From contig CAJNOQ010000071.1 in the NCBI GenBank assembly GCA_905250885.1, positions 1 through 64,000 of the forward strand: 64,000 nucleotides of DNA, given 5' to 3'. Both the position numbers and the translations under genes were made by a program. Below, piece by piece: positions 1 to 11,617 of this stretch (within the stretch, counting starts at the first letter, position 1; each line of letters begins with the position of its first letter). This DNA comes from Didymodactylos carnosus. Lineage: Eukaryota > Rotifera > Eurotatoria > Philodinida > Philodinidae. The notes below the pieces were generated by a model that saw nothing but the letters and a program-made list of their open reading frames with translations, was not told where the DNA came from and did not search any database.

Positions 1-300
1 TTCGCATTTTATCGTATTTTTGCCAATTTACGAATTCGTACACGAATTCTTGGGGACCAAAATGATCATTTCACGAATTCGTCGATGGTCGACCAATTCG
101 ATTTACGAATTCGTAGGTACCGGAAATTTCTTTCTTACGAATTCGTCCTAATTTACGAATTGGCAAAAGGAAGAAAAGACGCAATTTTTTGGTTCGGTTT
201 TGATCATTTTTGTTAGTTCGCATCAGTTCGCATTGAATTACGAATTCGCTACGAATTCGCAAAACAATGGTAAAATGCGAATTGTTGCATCATTTTTACG
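1..300. repeat. Cluster of the palindromic word ACGAATTCGT
   Basis: Seven GAATTC cores start at 32, 44, 75, 107, 139, 242 and 253. Most sit inside a longer palindrome, ACGAATTCGT or a one-base variant. Three consecutive spacings are 31-32 bp. Other short words occur in both orientations: TTCGCATTTTA at 1 is mirrored near 271, TTTTGCCAATT near 18 is mirrored near 158, and a TGATCATTTT pair lies near 61 and 201. The block reaches the left edge of the window, so its full size is unknown. The open frames across it look like by-products of the repeats rather than genes. Confidence 0.6.
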
Positions 301-415
301 CCCAAAAATTGCGATTCGTCAATTCGTCTTTAGACACTTTGTCCACACTAATGCATTTTTGGAGGGAACCTTAAAAACTGTGAGAGTTATTCTCCCGATC
401 GCGGGATATCTGATC

Positions 416-822
416 TTATTGATCAATCTTTTCTCTCTGTCTTATAAGTTGATTAATCTTTTGATGAATATTATGAGAGACAACGTCGAGAATCATCCAG
501 ATCAGCAAAAACACGATTCTAACTGGAAATTCGTAAAAATTCCGATCTTCATAATTTTTAGTCAGCATTTAGCCATCCGGTTATTTACTTCAATTCTTGG
601 TCGCGGTTATTACAAGCTGACCTTACTGTATGAATCACTACCACCACAAACGTTGAAACGTTTTTCACAACAACAGTAGTTTTCATTAACTATGCGACTG
701 AGCATAACAAAGCCACGATTGTCTCTCGTAAATGGAATTTCACCAAGACACTGACAAGCTTTCTCAGATAATTCTCCACTACGGTTACAATCAACGCAAT
801 TTGTTGACTTTTTACGTTGAAT
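416..822 (-). CDS. Candidate Cys-rich single-pass membrane protein, 3' exons only
   Basis: I do not recognise this family. On the minus strand an open stretch from about 822 to 627 encodes a cysteine-rich segment with spaced pairs such as CVDCNR, ACQCLG and YCCCEKRF. It ends at a GTAAGG donor. After a 104 bp intron with a TTTCCAG acceptor, exon 416-522 continues in phase. It encodes a hydrophobic run (RIVFLLIWMILDVV) that could span a membrane, then a short basic, Gln-rich tail and a stop. The joined pattern resembles a Cys-rich ectodomain, a membrane helix and a short cytoplasmic tail. No in-frame start and no convincing upstream acceptor were found, so this may be the 3' end of a gene, a decayed copy or chance. 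Confidence 0.3.
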
Positions 823-1502
823 TTAGAGCATTCACCTCTGACAAATATTAATTCAAAATATTAATCTCTACTCACTTATTTTCGGCATTCTCAAAATTTC
901 TCTAATTTGCTATAGCGAAGTACTAGCGACCTGTCATTGGCTTTTAACAACTTAAACTAACAAGCAAACGGTGCAAGAATGCAGAGAAAAAAAAGTGAAT
1001 TGCATTCTTGATTCTTGATCTCAAATAAGGACAATTTGTTGTGAGTGTCTTCCTTGCGTTGCACTTGAACAATGTGTAAGTGTTTAAACACACTTTCGTA
1101 ATTTAAACGGACAAAGTATTTGAGCTATCTGTTAAATCATTTATTAAATAAATCATTTTCCCTTAGATATTTTTTTTCTGTTGTCTAATTCCCACAGCCA
1201 GATACACTTATGACATTTGTATTAAAATATATGGATGATCAGTGATCGATGAAATGTGTGTTTGTTCAAAATCAGGTATATACTCATTTATTATTTGATC
1301 TTAACGTCGCTATTGGCAATTACATAACAAATAAAATTATATATTTCATTGTACGTGAATGATTTTTCTATTTGATTGTCGTTTTTTGTTTTAAGCAAAG
1401 AAAGAAAGTCATATTATCATTATTTGATTATCCTCAACAACAACAACAACAGTTCGTTGAATGATAAAAATATACGCCACGCAAATATTGCCCTATACTC
1501 AC

Positions 1503-2147
1503 CCATCTGTTAGATCGTTGAACAACTTCTTTCATCAAAACCTTGGGAATAAAAACAAATAGAAGAAGAAGAAGAAGAAAATGATTAGTCGTCATCGACA
1601 GATCAACTCATTAGTCAAACAAATATTTTGAGAATGACAGTTAAGAGTTCTTTGAATGAACGAGAATACGCAATAAATATCACCACTACCAAGTAAATAA
1701 ATCCAAAATGAAAAAAGGTCACTGCATAATAATAGCACTTATACAATACACACACACACATATATATACCAATTGAACTGAGCAGTTATCAAACAGCTAA
1801 GAATAATTCGACCTTTTCCAGCTGTTTACAAATAAATCATGTCTTCGAATTAAAAATTATACTATTAAATAGTGATAGTTCGTTCATAAAATTTTTATCA
1901 AGGTCATCCCTATCAACGAACAACTAGTCTAAGAAACAAAATATGTACTTACTTTCGTACAATTGGCAATAAAATTTTTTAATGCATTATTTGCCGCTCG
2001 GTCAACCGGATCTTCTTCATTATCATCTTCAAATTCAATTTCAGATTCTGATATTTCACTATCCCAATCATTCATTTCTTCTATTCCCATTTCATCTTCT
2101 TCTTCTATCGATGACATGCTACAACGGCGCATTAATATGCGCTGCAT
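1503..2147 (-). CDS. Candidate acidic protein, first two exons
   Basis: The first exon, 1953-2147, starts with ATG and encodes 65 residues. They include a very acidic stretch rich in Glu, Asp and Ser, then an amphipathic part (DRAANNALKNFIANCTK), and end at a perfect GTAAGT donor. A 39 bp exon at 1503-1541 keeps phase 0 (VLMKEVVQRSNRW), with an acceptor reading TTTATTCCCAAG and a GTGAGT donor. A further exon near 886-915 is possible but not convincing. No known domain is recognised. Its downstream side faces the Cys-rich candidate at 416-822, and the two could be one gene. The antisense ORFs over the first exon are shadows of its acidic codons. Confidence 0.35.
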
Positions 2148-4943
2148 TTTTTTATATACGCTTTCGTTAGTTTGCTTTTAAATACAACGTTAAACTAATT
2201 ATTTTAATAATAATGAACGTCACTCTCACAATAATCTGAAATGATCAAAAAAGAAAGCAAGTTATTCTAAACTAAAACAATCGAAAAACACAAAATCAAT
2301 TTTTGTACGAATAGAGATTCGAACATGTGAACTTAGCTTTGTAGTAAATTACTACAAAACTGAATTCACCGTTCTGTATCTATATTCTGTACAACGATTG
2401 AAGTTGTGTAATCGACTCGATGTTAGCTAACTCGTTTTAGCTATAGGAACTGAGGAAAAAAATCATTTTTGTAATTTTGCACATCATTGTATACGCGGTA
2501 GCTGTTCTTTATCCAAACTCGTTAAAATTATGACCCAACCGCACTATGAAAAACTAATCCCGGACAATTGTTTAATTTTTAGCGTAATTCTAGTTCAAAT
2601 CATACGTTCGTTTGACGCTGACTATAATCTCGGAATCTCTCAAGATTTAGGCTGCAGTATGCTAAAAGCATCATATTTTAAACACTCATATTTACACAAT
2701 TGAGTGTTGGCAATCTCAATTAATAATCAATTACCTAGCATTCTGTAGAACTGTGGCAGTGTTTTTTTGACACGTAACACGGTCCCCAGCCTAAGTTCCT
2801 TCGTCGTGAACAGATAGGAATATAATCGCCCAGTATGCTGAAAGCACCACTTTCTAACAATATCATCCGAAAAATTGGATGCCTACAGATTAAATGATAA
2901 TTGGGTGGTAAATAGTTTTGATCATGCTAAATAAAACTCTGCTTTAAAGGTTTTTCATAATTTTCATGGTCCAACAATACTTTGCAACAAGTGTGAGAGG
3001 ACGTTGACTCATACGATTTTCACGAATTAAGGCTCTAAGGAAAACCAAAGATTCAGAACACCAGAAAATCACATGGAGTTTTACTTCGATTCAATTTCAA
3101 GTGAGGTCGATCCTTGTTCTTTTTTATACCTCCTCCTTTTCTTCGATGTATAACATTTTCCATTCGCGACATCATTGACCGACTGCTGGGGCATCACTGA
3201 TAATAAAGTTTCAGAGAAAATTAATTCAAGAATACCTCTCATTCTGAACCCTCTTTTTGCCGTATGATTTTGAGCGCATTAGGATAGTTTAAACTCAAAA
3301 AGCTAATTATGACGCAATCAACTGTAAGCGCATTTGTTCCCTTCCAGCTATATCTCTACTAGGATAGAAGGAGGCAGCTTGTTGAAATACACCAGTTTCT
3401 CAGCGTCTCTCAGACAACGGCTACACTCTACATGAAGAAGTTGTTCTGGACCGGTTCATGTCGAACATAGTTGTAGTAATGAACAATAGAAGCACATTAA
3501 GTTGCGGCATATTTCTTATTGAAAGTCAGTGTTTGTGTTTAGGTCGTACCCATACCTCAAATCATTTTTGAAAAATATTACAGTCTATGATAGAGATACA
3601 CTATCAAATGAACTAACAATCTATCTGATCAAATTGCATTTGAACAAGAGAAAGAAAATTTTACCAGAATTCTCTTAACGCTTAGCTTTTTAACGCGAAC
3701 TAAAAGCGTTTTCGATCCATCTGTCCAGAAAAAACTATTGACTATACTGCTTCAAAGATAATCTCTTCTCTTGACTTCAAAAAGTGTCATCGTACTAGAA
3801 AAAACGTGTTTGGAAAGTGAATTCTGGGATGCTTCAGGGGTTTGTTTTAGAGAAACCTATAGATTTTGCTCTTTTTCCCTTAAGCTATTCGTTAGTATTA
3901 TTATTATAGAACGGTTTGTTGTTTTCATGACGTAATAAATAACAATAACTATAAGACATATGTGAAAGAGAAAACTGAAGAACTAGACATGTATTAACTA
4001 ATTTAATTTAAACAGTGAAAATACAAATTAAAATTTGTATTTTCTAAACGTTTTTTCTGTTGAAACTTGTATAATTATGAAACTTATTCTACAGGGAATA
4101 AATGTTCACACACGCACACAATAAATAATCACATGACACTGTATACAACAATGTTAACGATCTGTCTGAAAAAATTGAACATGAAATAGATTCATGTTAT
4201 AGATGACGAGTACAGTTGATAGTTAAAGAAAAGTCCTCTTGAAAACTTATCAATACTTGTACTAATTATAAGACTATGGATTAGAGCGGACACGTTAGTA
4301 ACTATATCATAAAACAAGCGTGATAAAACTTGTGAGTATGTATGACTTATCAGAAATTCCTTAATCAGCTATTGTATTTTATAACATAAACAAAAAAGAC
4401 TATCTGGGTTTTAACTGTTACGTACTTTTATTTTTGACTGTTCATTTAGCAATAATCTTACTGCGTTTGATTATACAGAAGATGTAACCTCTGAATTTCT
4501 TTCGTTATTTTTGTTTCGACCATTGATTATGACGATTTGTGTGTGGTGACAAGTTTTATCGCGATTTTTTATCGATACATATGACGATATATCTCTCTAA
4601 TTTAAAACTTCTACTATTACTTTGCTGTGTTGTGATACATCAACAAATAGATATATAAATCGAGTGTATGAATATTGCAACGGTTGATGAGCAATATGTG
4701 AACGATAGATAGATTTCTCACTTTTTTTTTCTTCTCCTTTGTAATATAATATAATAATAAAAGAGACAAAGTCATAGAAGAAGAAGAAGAAGGAAAAAAT
4801 GAAGAAGAAAGATGGTGGCAATTATCGAAGGATAATAGAGTAGCCAAACATCTTCGATATTCAATATATCTTTATTAGCTTGATAGATAGCTGAATATAT
4901 TGTTTTATGCAACACACAGGCTTGAAATGTGGGTATTTTTGTT

Positions 4944-4967
4944 TCTCTCTCTCTCTCTCTCTCTCTC
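4944..4967. repeat. (CT)12 microsatellite
   Basis: An uninterrupted CT dinucleotide run within AT-rich non-coding sequence. Confidence 0.9.
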
Positions 4968-6891
4968 ATTCCCCAAAACATTGTGACATGAGTATGATGG
5001 TGTGTTTATTTGGGAAATTGAGCATTAGACATGATATATCTATAGGGTTGTTAACTTTCACTGTTTGTTTCTCGTTCCCGATTGTATCCTCTCGGTATTG
5101 TAGATTTTGTATCTATCTTATCTTAGATATAGAATATTTCACCGTCTTCATTATAAAAAAAGAAAGATAGACACAAATCAAAGATCATTATGTTCATATG
5201 TTATCAGAAGAAAAAAAGAAATAGATCATTCCTAATATAAAAACGTCTGTTATAGAGAATTTTGATTAGCAAAACGATATTACACACTTAAATGAACAGT
5301 ATATATATAGATGATAAATATCATCGATTATAAACTTGAATGGTCGACATGAACAGAAATCGAGATATGTCGATTTTTCACTGTTCAAATCAGTGGCATA
5401 CACTCAAGTCTATAGCCAAATTTGTGGAAAGGCTCGAAGAGTCTAACTACTTACCGACATCAAGAGTCTTTATACTCGACGAAAGTTTTACCAATGATCA
5501 AGATATTCACATGAAAAATTAAATAAAAAAATTAAATTTTGTACGATAAATTTAGATAAGTATCTATATTTGTAACTGATGATTATCGTCTTTAAACTTC
5601 ATCATTACAAAAGGATAATGATGATCATTAAGACACTTGTCTCTAATTCACTATTAAGGGAAAAAATATCCTAAAGGTAAAAATATATACAAACGTCTTA
5701 AGTGGTAGAGGAAAAAGGCGTATAGACCTAGCACTAGCAATCTTACAATGTTTAAACATGTCTGTCTCACTCAATTTAATTTGAACAACATAAAAATCGC
5801 GTGTAGCCTTCCAAACCTGTAATTTTCTATACACATACCGAGAAAGAGAGAGAGAGAGAAAAGCAAGAAAGAGTATAGCATCTACATATAGTGTGAAGAA
5901 TGCCCGATAATAGATAAAAAAAAGAAGATCATCGCCCTGTTCATGCATACACCTGAACGAATATGTGAACAGTCATGACTTGAAAGTGAAAGTGCCTTTC
6001 TCTCAAAAATCAAGGATTATTAAACGAAAGATATAGGTGTGTACCAACATACAATACAAAAAAAGAAGATCAAAATCAAAGCTTGTTCGTTTCTTACGCA
6101 ATACGATATTCTTTACATTTTTTTGTGCTATTCATCAAAAATTTAATTGGAAGAGAAACATACATATATGTGGCTCATAAGTGTATCATACACAATGATC
6201 ATCCGAAGGTATAAGCCTTGGATTTTAATGAAACTTTTAGTTGATGTATTTATCGATCAGAAAAGTCGATGATGACTACAGATTTCGTCATGTCTACTAG
6301 GACACCTTTTGAACTGACTCACAAGATTTGGATTCTTATTTAAAAAAATGAGAAAAAAACAAATATAACGATTCATGATATGAAGAATTTTTAATGTTTA
6401 AAGTGACTAATAGAATTTGGATCCGAAATTTCTGAAAATTATTAAGATACGAACACAACGTATACATTTCACAAACGACAAACTAAATTACCATGATAAG
6501 CAAGGCGAAACATAATTTAACTCTAGCGACATAGTCCGCCAATTATGATCATATAGAGATGGCGTTAAGTATCGCTTTTTTACAAAAGCTGTTTTGAATT
6601 TTTTGTCGTTTAAACTATTGTTCTGTTCATTCCGTTAATATAAAAATATTCTTTTTTCCTATTAAATAGTTCAGACATAATGCTTTCAAGGCCGAAATGT
6701 CCATATGAATGCAAGTACAATCAGAGAGTAAATAAGAATTTCTTGAAACTAAGCATCATGGGAATTTGCTATGTATTACTCATGAAAATCATATATTTGG
6801 TTTGTTTGAAAAAGTTCTTCTTCAATTTCTGTATAGAGAAACGAGAGATGACTGTATGAGCTATTGTAGAGAGATACAATTTACATTAATT

Positions 6892-6897
6892 TTTATT
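6892..6897 (-). other. Polyadenylation signal AATAAA
   Basis: The plus-strand TTTATT reads AATAAA on the minus strand and lies 19 nt beyond the stop codon of the ankyrin/SOCS-box gene. The position suits a very short 3' UTR. It could also be a chance hexamer in AT-rich DNA. Confidence 0.4.
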
Positions 6898-6915
6898 CTA
6901 TACAAACGAATAATG

Positions 6916-8370
6916 TTATATTGGTGAGTAGAGTAAATACTCTTGTAATTTTGCACTATATCCTAATGAATTTAGAGTTGAACTCTTTAAATTTTTTAAA
7001 TTTTGTCTAATAATTAAACGACAAAAATGTTTTAAATCATTTGGTTGTTTGATCATATCGTATATTTTAACTATACAAATTTGTATATCATTGAGCGCAA
7101 GTGGTATAAGATTAATTGATGTTGATGGCCATTGCTGAACGGCAACTGAACGTAGTTTTTGTTCTAATTTAAGCGCATGTTTTGAGCCCAATATTTTTAC
7201 AAATAATTGAATATAGTCATTATTAAAACGTTCAATGGCTTGTTTATTACATTCACTTAAACCATAAATATCATCATTTTTACATAGTAAAATCCCAGTT
7301 GATATCATGTAAGTCAATAAGGATAAAACATCGTTTAATGCCATCCGTTTTAGATGATACGTCATTATCAATAGAATATGACGACTTAATTGTAAAAAGT
7401 CACTTGAGTTTATGTGCGATAAATTATCAAGAGATACCAATGATACAATATCCATTAAACGTAAACATGAACAATCGTTTTCAAGTAATAATTTGATTAT
7501 TTCATCATTTTTATTTGAAGTTGTTTCAATTGCTACATATAAATAACTGTGACCATGAGAATCTCCTAAATTAACAAAAAAATGTCTAGTCTGATTTGAG
7601 TAACTTTCTCAAATAGGGTACTCACCTTGATAAAGGTCACATCCATATCGAATTAATAAATCGACTATTTCATATGATCCAATTAGGATAGAATGTTCTA
7701 AATAACTCATACCATATGAATCTCGTTGATTAATATCAACGTCAAAATTGGATAATAAACGTTTCATTGACTCAACATTACATCGAGCAAATGCAATATT
7801 CATTGCTGATGTTAAACGATTTTGTTTACGTTCATTACGATTGAGAGCAACTAAATAGTTTGTTTTATCATTAATATCGTTTTCAATAGTTTTGGTCGGT
7901 ACTCGAGTTTGATTATTTGACGATGATTTTAATATTATAGAATTGAATATAGTCGAGATTGATGAACGTTGATCAGAGACTACTGATAATTCTGATTTTG
8001 TTCCAATAAACGGATTAGATTTTGTAGATGATTTTTTCACAGATGATGATGGTACATCATTTATTTGTCGAACATATTTACTTGTTTCTGCATCACACGA
8101 ATTTGATTTTAAAAATGATACGGCTTTTTGCATTGATTTAACACTTTTGATACCATTTGATTGCTGAGAAATATTTTCATGTAATTCATTGTTCTCCATT
8201 TCATCACTATAATCATCGCTTTCACTGTCATCACTATCGCCGTCTGTGCCTGTATTACTATCATCGCTATTCTCGTGATCTTCATCAAAAAACTCAATAT
8301 CTTTTGATTGATATGGACGATTTTCAAGTGAAAATACTCGTGAAAGTAATGAACGAGCTTTATTTAACAT
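6916..8370 (-). CDS. Ankyrin-repeat and SOCS-box (ASB-like) protein
   Basis: Two exons, 7626-8370 and 6916-7565, are separated by a 60 bp intron (GTGAGT to TTTAG) and join in phase to give 464 residues. Residues 1-170 are low complexity and acidic, with Asp/Ser/Glu runs. About residues 190-310 hold two or three ankyrin-type helix pairs, for example INQRDSYGMSYLEHSI and EIVDLLIRYGCDLYQ. The C-terminus, LKHFCRLIIRQNLKNL then LQEYLLY, matches a SOCS box with its Elongin B/C-binding half (LxxxCRxxIR). By family, such proteins are substrate adaptors of Cullin-5 ubiquitin ligases. The substrate is unknown. The usual LPLP Cullin-5 signature reads LGYS here, so Cullin binding may be weak. The start is the first ATG of a long open frame. 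Confidence 0.85.
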
Positions 8371-11300
8371 AATTTTTTTGTTTAAATCAATTGTCGTAAG
8401 TATCTAAAATATAAAGTAAACAACATTTTTAATTCATGAAATCATATCATTGATAATTATAAGCATTAGTTTAAATCAAATATCTTTCATTTTAGAGATT
8501 TGAAATAATTTCCTAGTTTTCATTAATGTCAATCACTAGACATCTAACCGTTATTTTTTTCCTTTTTTTGTCTAACAAAAGAAGAGAACATACTCATCGG
8601 TCCGTTAACATTAAAATATATGTTACAAACTATTCATCTCCATCATTAAAACTGCATCATTTTGTCCAGGTATACACACACACACACACATATATAGAGA
8701 GAGAGAGAGAAAGACAGATTGTAGACGACATTTAATTTTAAAGAGTGACGCACACACACATATATACGCATAAAAATTTTAACAATGAACACTGTACAGT
8801 TTGTGTCCACTTATAGAAAAATGATGTATAATAAAGCGATAGAAAAAATAGAGATTCTTTTTTTTTTTTTTTGTTCAAAAGAAAAGAATGATTTTTTTTT
8901 CTCTCTCGCAGTTTGCAGTAAGGCTTAGTTCAGCAGTATATATTTCTATAGACGATTTATTGAACGAGAGAAAGTGAACAAAGAGAAAGAAACAACGAAA
9001 CGTGTGGTATGACTAAAATCATCATAGGAATTAATCTATACAGATCTCTTAAATTAAATTTCTATAGTGTCATCATATTTAACATCTGTTAAAAACATAT
9101 GAATCTCTAATAGATAATAAAAACTCTTTGTACATTATATACCTTTTGAATTTTCTATACTATTGTAGCTTTGTTATTCCATTTGTAGATTCTGTGAAGA
9201 CGATCTTTGTTCAAATTTGTTTCTTCTATTCATTTCAAAGTAAATGTCTGTGTGTATTCATAAACTTCGCTTTTGTTTCTCTTATTCTCTCCCTTTTTCA
9301 TTCTTTTTTAGCTGTTGTTTTATAGTCTATTTCTTTTTTTTTTTCTATCACTCACACACGATAATTGTCATTTTTCTATGTGCTTTTTGCGAGATTAAAT
9401 TTCGATTTCTTTTCAGAAAATAAGATTTTTTTTCAACAAAAAAAAAAAAGAAGAAAAACGATGAAGGAACAACTCGAGCGGTAATATATTTTTCTTTTCT
9501 ATAAATGCCGTTTGTAACTATAAACTCGATATGGAAACGTGTTTTCTGACAGAAATCGAGGTTCTTTTTCTTCTTCTGCTCAAATTACGATCAAATATAC
9601 GAGCGAACTTCTTCTTTTTTTTCTTTTTCTACGCTGTTCGGTTTTTCTCTTAAATAGTTTGTTTAAAACTACTATAGATAAGTTTTATAACAAGTGAATA
9701 GTTCAATCAATAGATTTTTTTCTTCTCTCTTTTTGAGAAAAACCACCTATCCATGAATTTTAATAATTAACAATTAATTTTCTTGTAGATAGAAAAGAGA
9801 GGTGTAGAGAGCATTAGGTAAAAATTTTTTTTTTTTGAAGAAAAAAAGAATTTACATATAAGTCGGGATTAATGAAAAAAAACAACTACTCGTTTTCATC
9901 AGCAATCTTGTAGAGATGTGTGTGGGCACAGCTTTAAGTATCCATACCCGATATTCATACATAGGGTAGAGTATCCGTTGAGTTGCCCATTTCTACTACC
10001 TTGTTAGATTGACGTTTATTAATTTGGAATAAAATCAGACTGAGATAAATTAAAAACAAAATACATATGTATAGCAGAAAGAAGATTTTATATGTCTGTG
10101 TTTTTGTTATAAAAATTCTACTCTGAAACATTGAATGATGAATAAACGACTTTTGTTTAAATCAATCGCACAATATACCGAATTGATGTTGTAAATGTCT
10201 TGATAACTAAAGAAATAGCACTCATTGACTTATTTTTTCATGTGTGTGTGTTCGTCTGAACAATTTTTGATCGATTCATCTGATTTTTTTTTCTCAAATG
10301 AAAAATGTTATCAGTTGTTTGTCATACAAGTTCAGTAAAACAAAACAAAAATAATAGGATCATTAAAATATGAAAAAAAAATGTTGCTACGAGAGAAAAC
10401 AGAAAAACTCGTAAAGAATTTTAGTTTTAAATTTTAGTTTAAATAACAATTTTATTTCAAATTTTATTACTTATACGTAAATTGTTGTCTTAAAAAACAG
10501 TGTAACAACAGCAACAATTATTAGATGTAATCCAACTGCATCAAATATAATACTTCAGCTATAATATCCAAAGTAAATATCTATCTACTCTTTCTTAGAA
10601 ATTATCAAGATTAATGTCTAATAGATCCACATTTTTTTAAAGTTCCTTTTCGATGCACGAGATTATCGATTTGATATATTTCTACAAAATGATACTGTGA
10701 TTTATATCAAAATATGACCAATTCCACTATCACTTTTATAAAAATAAAGTTTATCATGTTGAACATAAAACTGACATTAAATAATTATAAAATGGCGTGT
10801 TTTATAGAGAAATACCATTGGTAATTATGATACATATTTTTGCAAAAAGATACAAAGATGAAGATCATTAACATGACTTAATAAAGGAACAAGTCTTAGT
10901 TTATCCTGTCTTAGTCTGCAATTGATCATTTATTCTACTTTTAAGTATTATTTTGATTAATAATTCAATAACATTGTTTTATTTAAGAGTAAAATCACTT
11001 TCGATTAAAATAATATGGGAGTTTAGTTGAAATATTTTTGCTTAAAAAATAAAATAATAATCCAAAAAAAACAAAACAAATAATTTAACATTTTATTTTA
11101 TTGACAATAAACATTAACAATGTTACATTTATGCAACATCATTTTCTTTTGCCATATTACTTTTGAATATTTCGCTGACATGTGTTATTAGGCTTATCAC
11201 TCTCTGAAACATTACTTTATCGTGGACGGAAATAGTTAGAGCATCAGCTCTTCGGTTCCGACATGTGTTGTACTTCTGATTGTCTTTTTCTTTTTTTTTT

Positions 11301-11617
11301 ACATCATTTTCTGCTTTAAAATAATGAAATAGATAAATAGATGTACAAAAAAACAAAATCTTATATACAAAATAGTAAAAAAAAAAATGGATGGATTTGG
11401 AATTTTTCCTGATGATCAAGAACGTCTATCGGTTCTTGGATATAGAAACTAGTGATAGAGTCAACAAGTGTACTTAGCTCACCCATTAAATAGTCTCTTC
11501 CCCAGTAAATATTTTTGCATTACATCATCAAACCGAAAATTTGGGAGAAGAAATGCACACCTACTAGAAATATTCTGAGCGAGATCATTAATTCAAAACA
11601 TTTAAATAGTAATTTCT
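8371..11617. other. Intergenic interval, no gene seen
   Basis: This AT-rich sequence between the ASB-like gene and the 3' end of the CAMSAP gene has many poly-T and poly-A runs. A compound CA/TA/GA microsatellite lies at 8673-8711. The ORFs here, including 9128-9325 and 11129-11419, are built from low-complexity T- or A-rich codons and have no recognised motif. Confidence 0.5.
8673..8711. repeat. Compound CA-TA-GA microsatellite
   Basis: A run of CA units passes through a short TA run into GA units. Antisense or sense ORFs across it are simple-repeat translations. Confidence 0.85.

Larger units (their letters stand above)
2148..6915. other. Gene-poor interval
   Basis: No coding region can be supported here. 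The stretch from about 2500 to 3900 is slightly less AT-rich. It contains a near-identical 19 bp direct repeat, CAGTATGCTRAAAGCAYCA, at 2655 and 2831. A CT dinucleotide tract lies at 4944-4967. The remainder is AT-rich sequence with short A and T runs. The ORF at 5340-5522 has a protein-like look but no splice context or recognised motif. Confidence 0.5.

Noticed and set aside
200-679. 159-codon plus-strand ORF
   Set aside because: It covers the palindrome cluster and runs antisense to the Cys-rich candidate exons. Its translation is low-complexity hydrophobic with no motif.
1963-2181. Plus-strand ORFs over the acidic exon
   Set aside because: They are the antisense of Glu/Asp codons, which give Ser- or Leu-rich shadows.
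5340-5522. 60-codon plus-strand ORF
   Set aside because: The composition is protein-like, but there is no domain, splice context or neighbouring exon.
11129-11419. Minus-strand ORF ending near a DALTIS-like string resembling the CAMSAP CKK end
   Set aside because: The true last CKK exon is 11618-11738, which joins in phase and ends with a stop. The resemblance is superficial.
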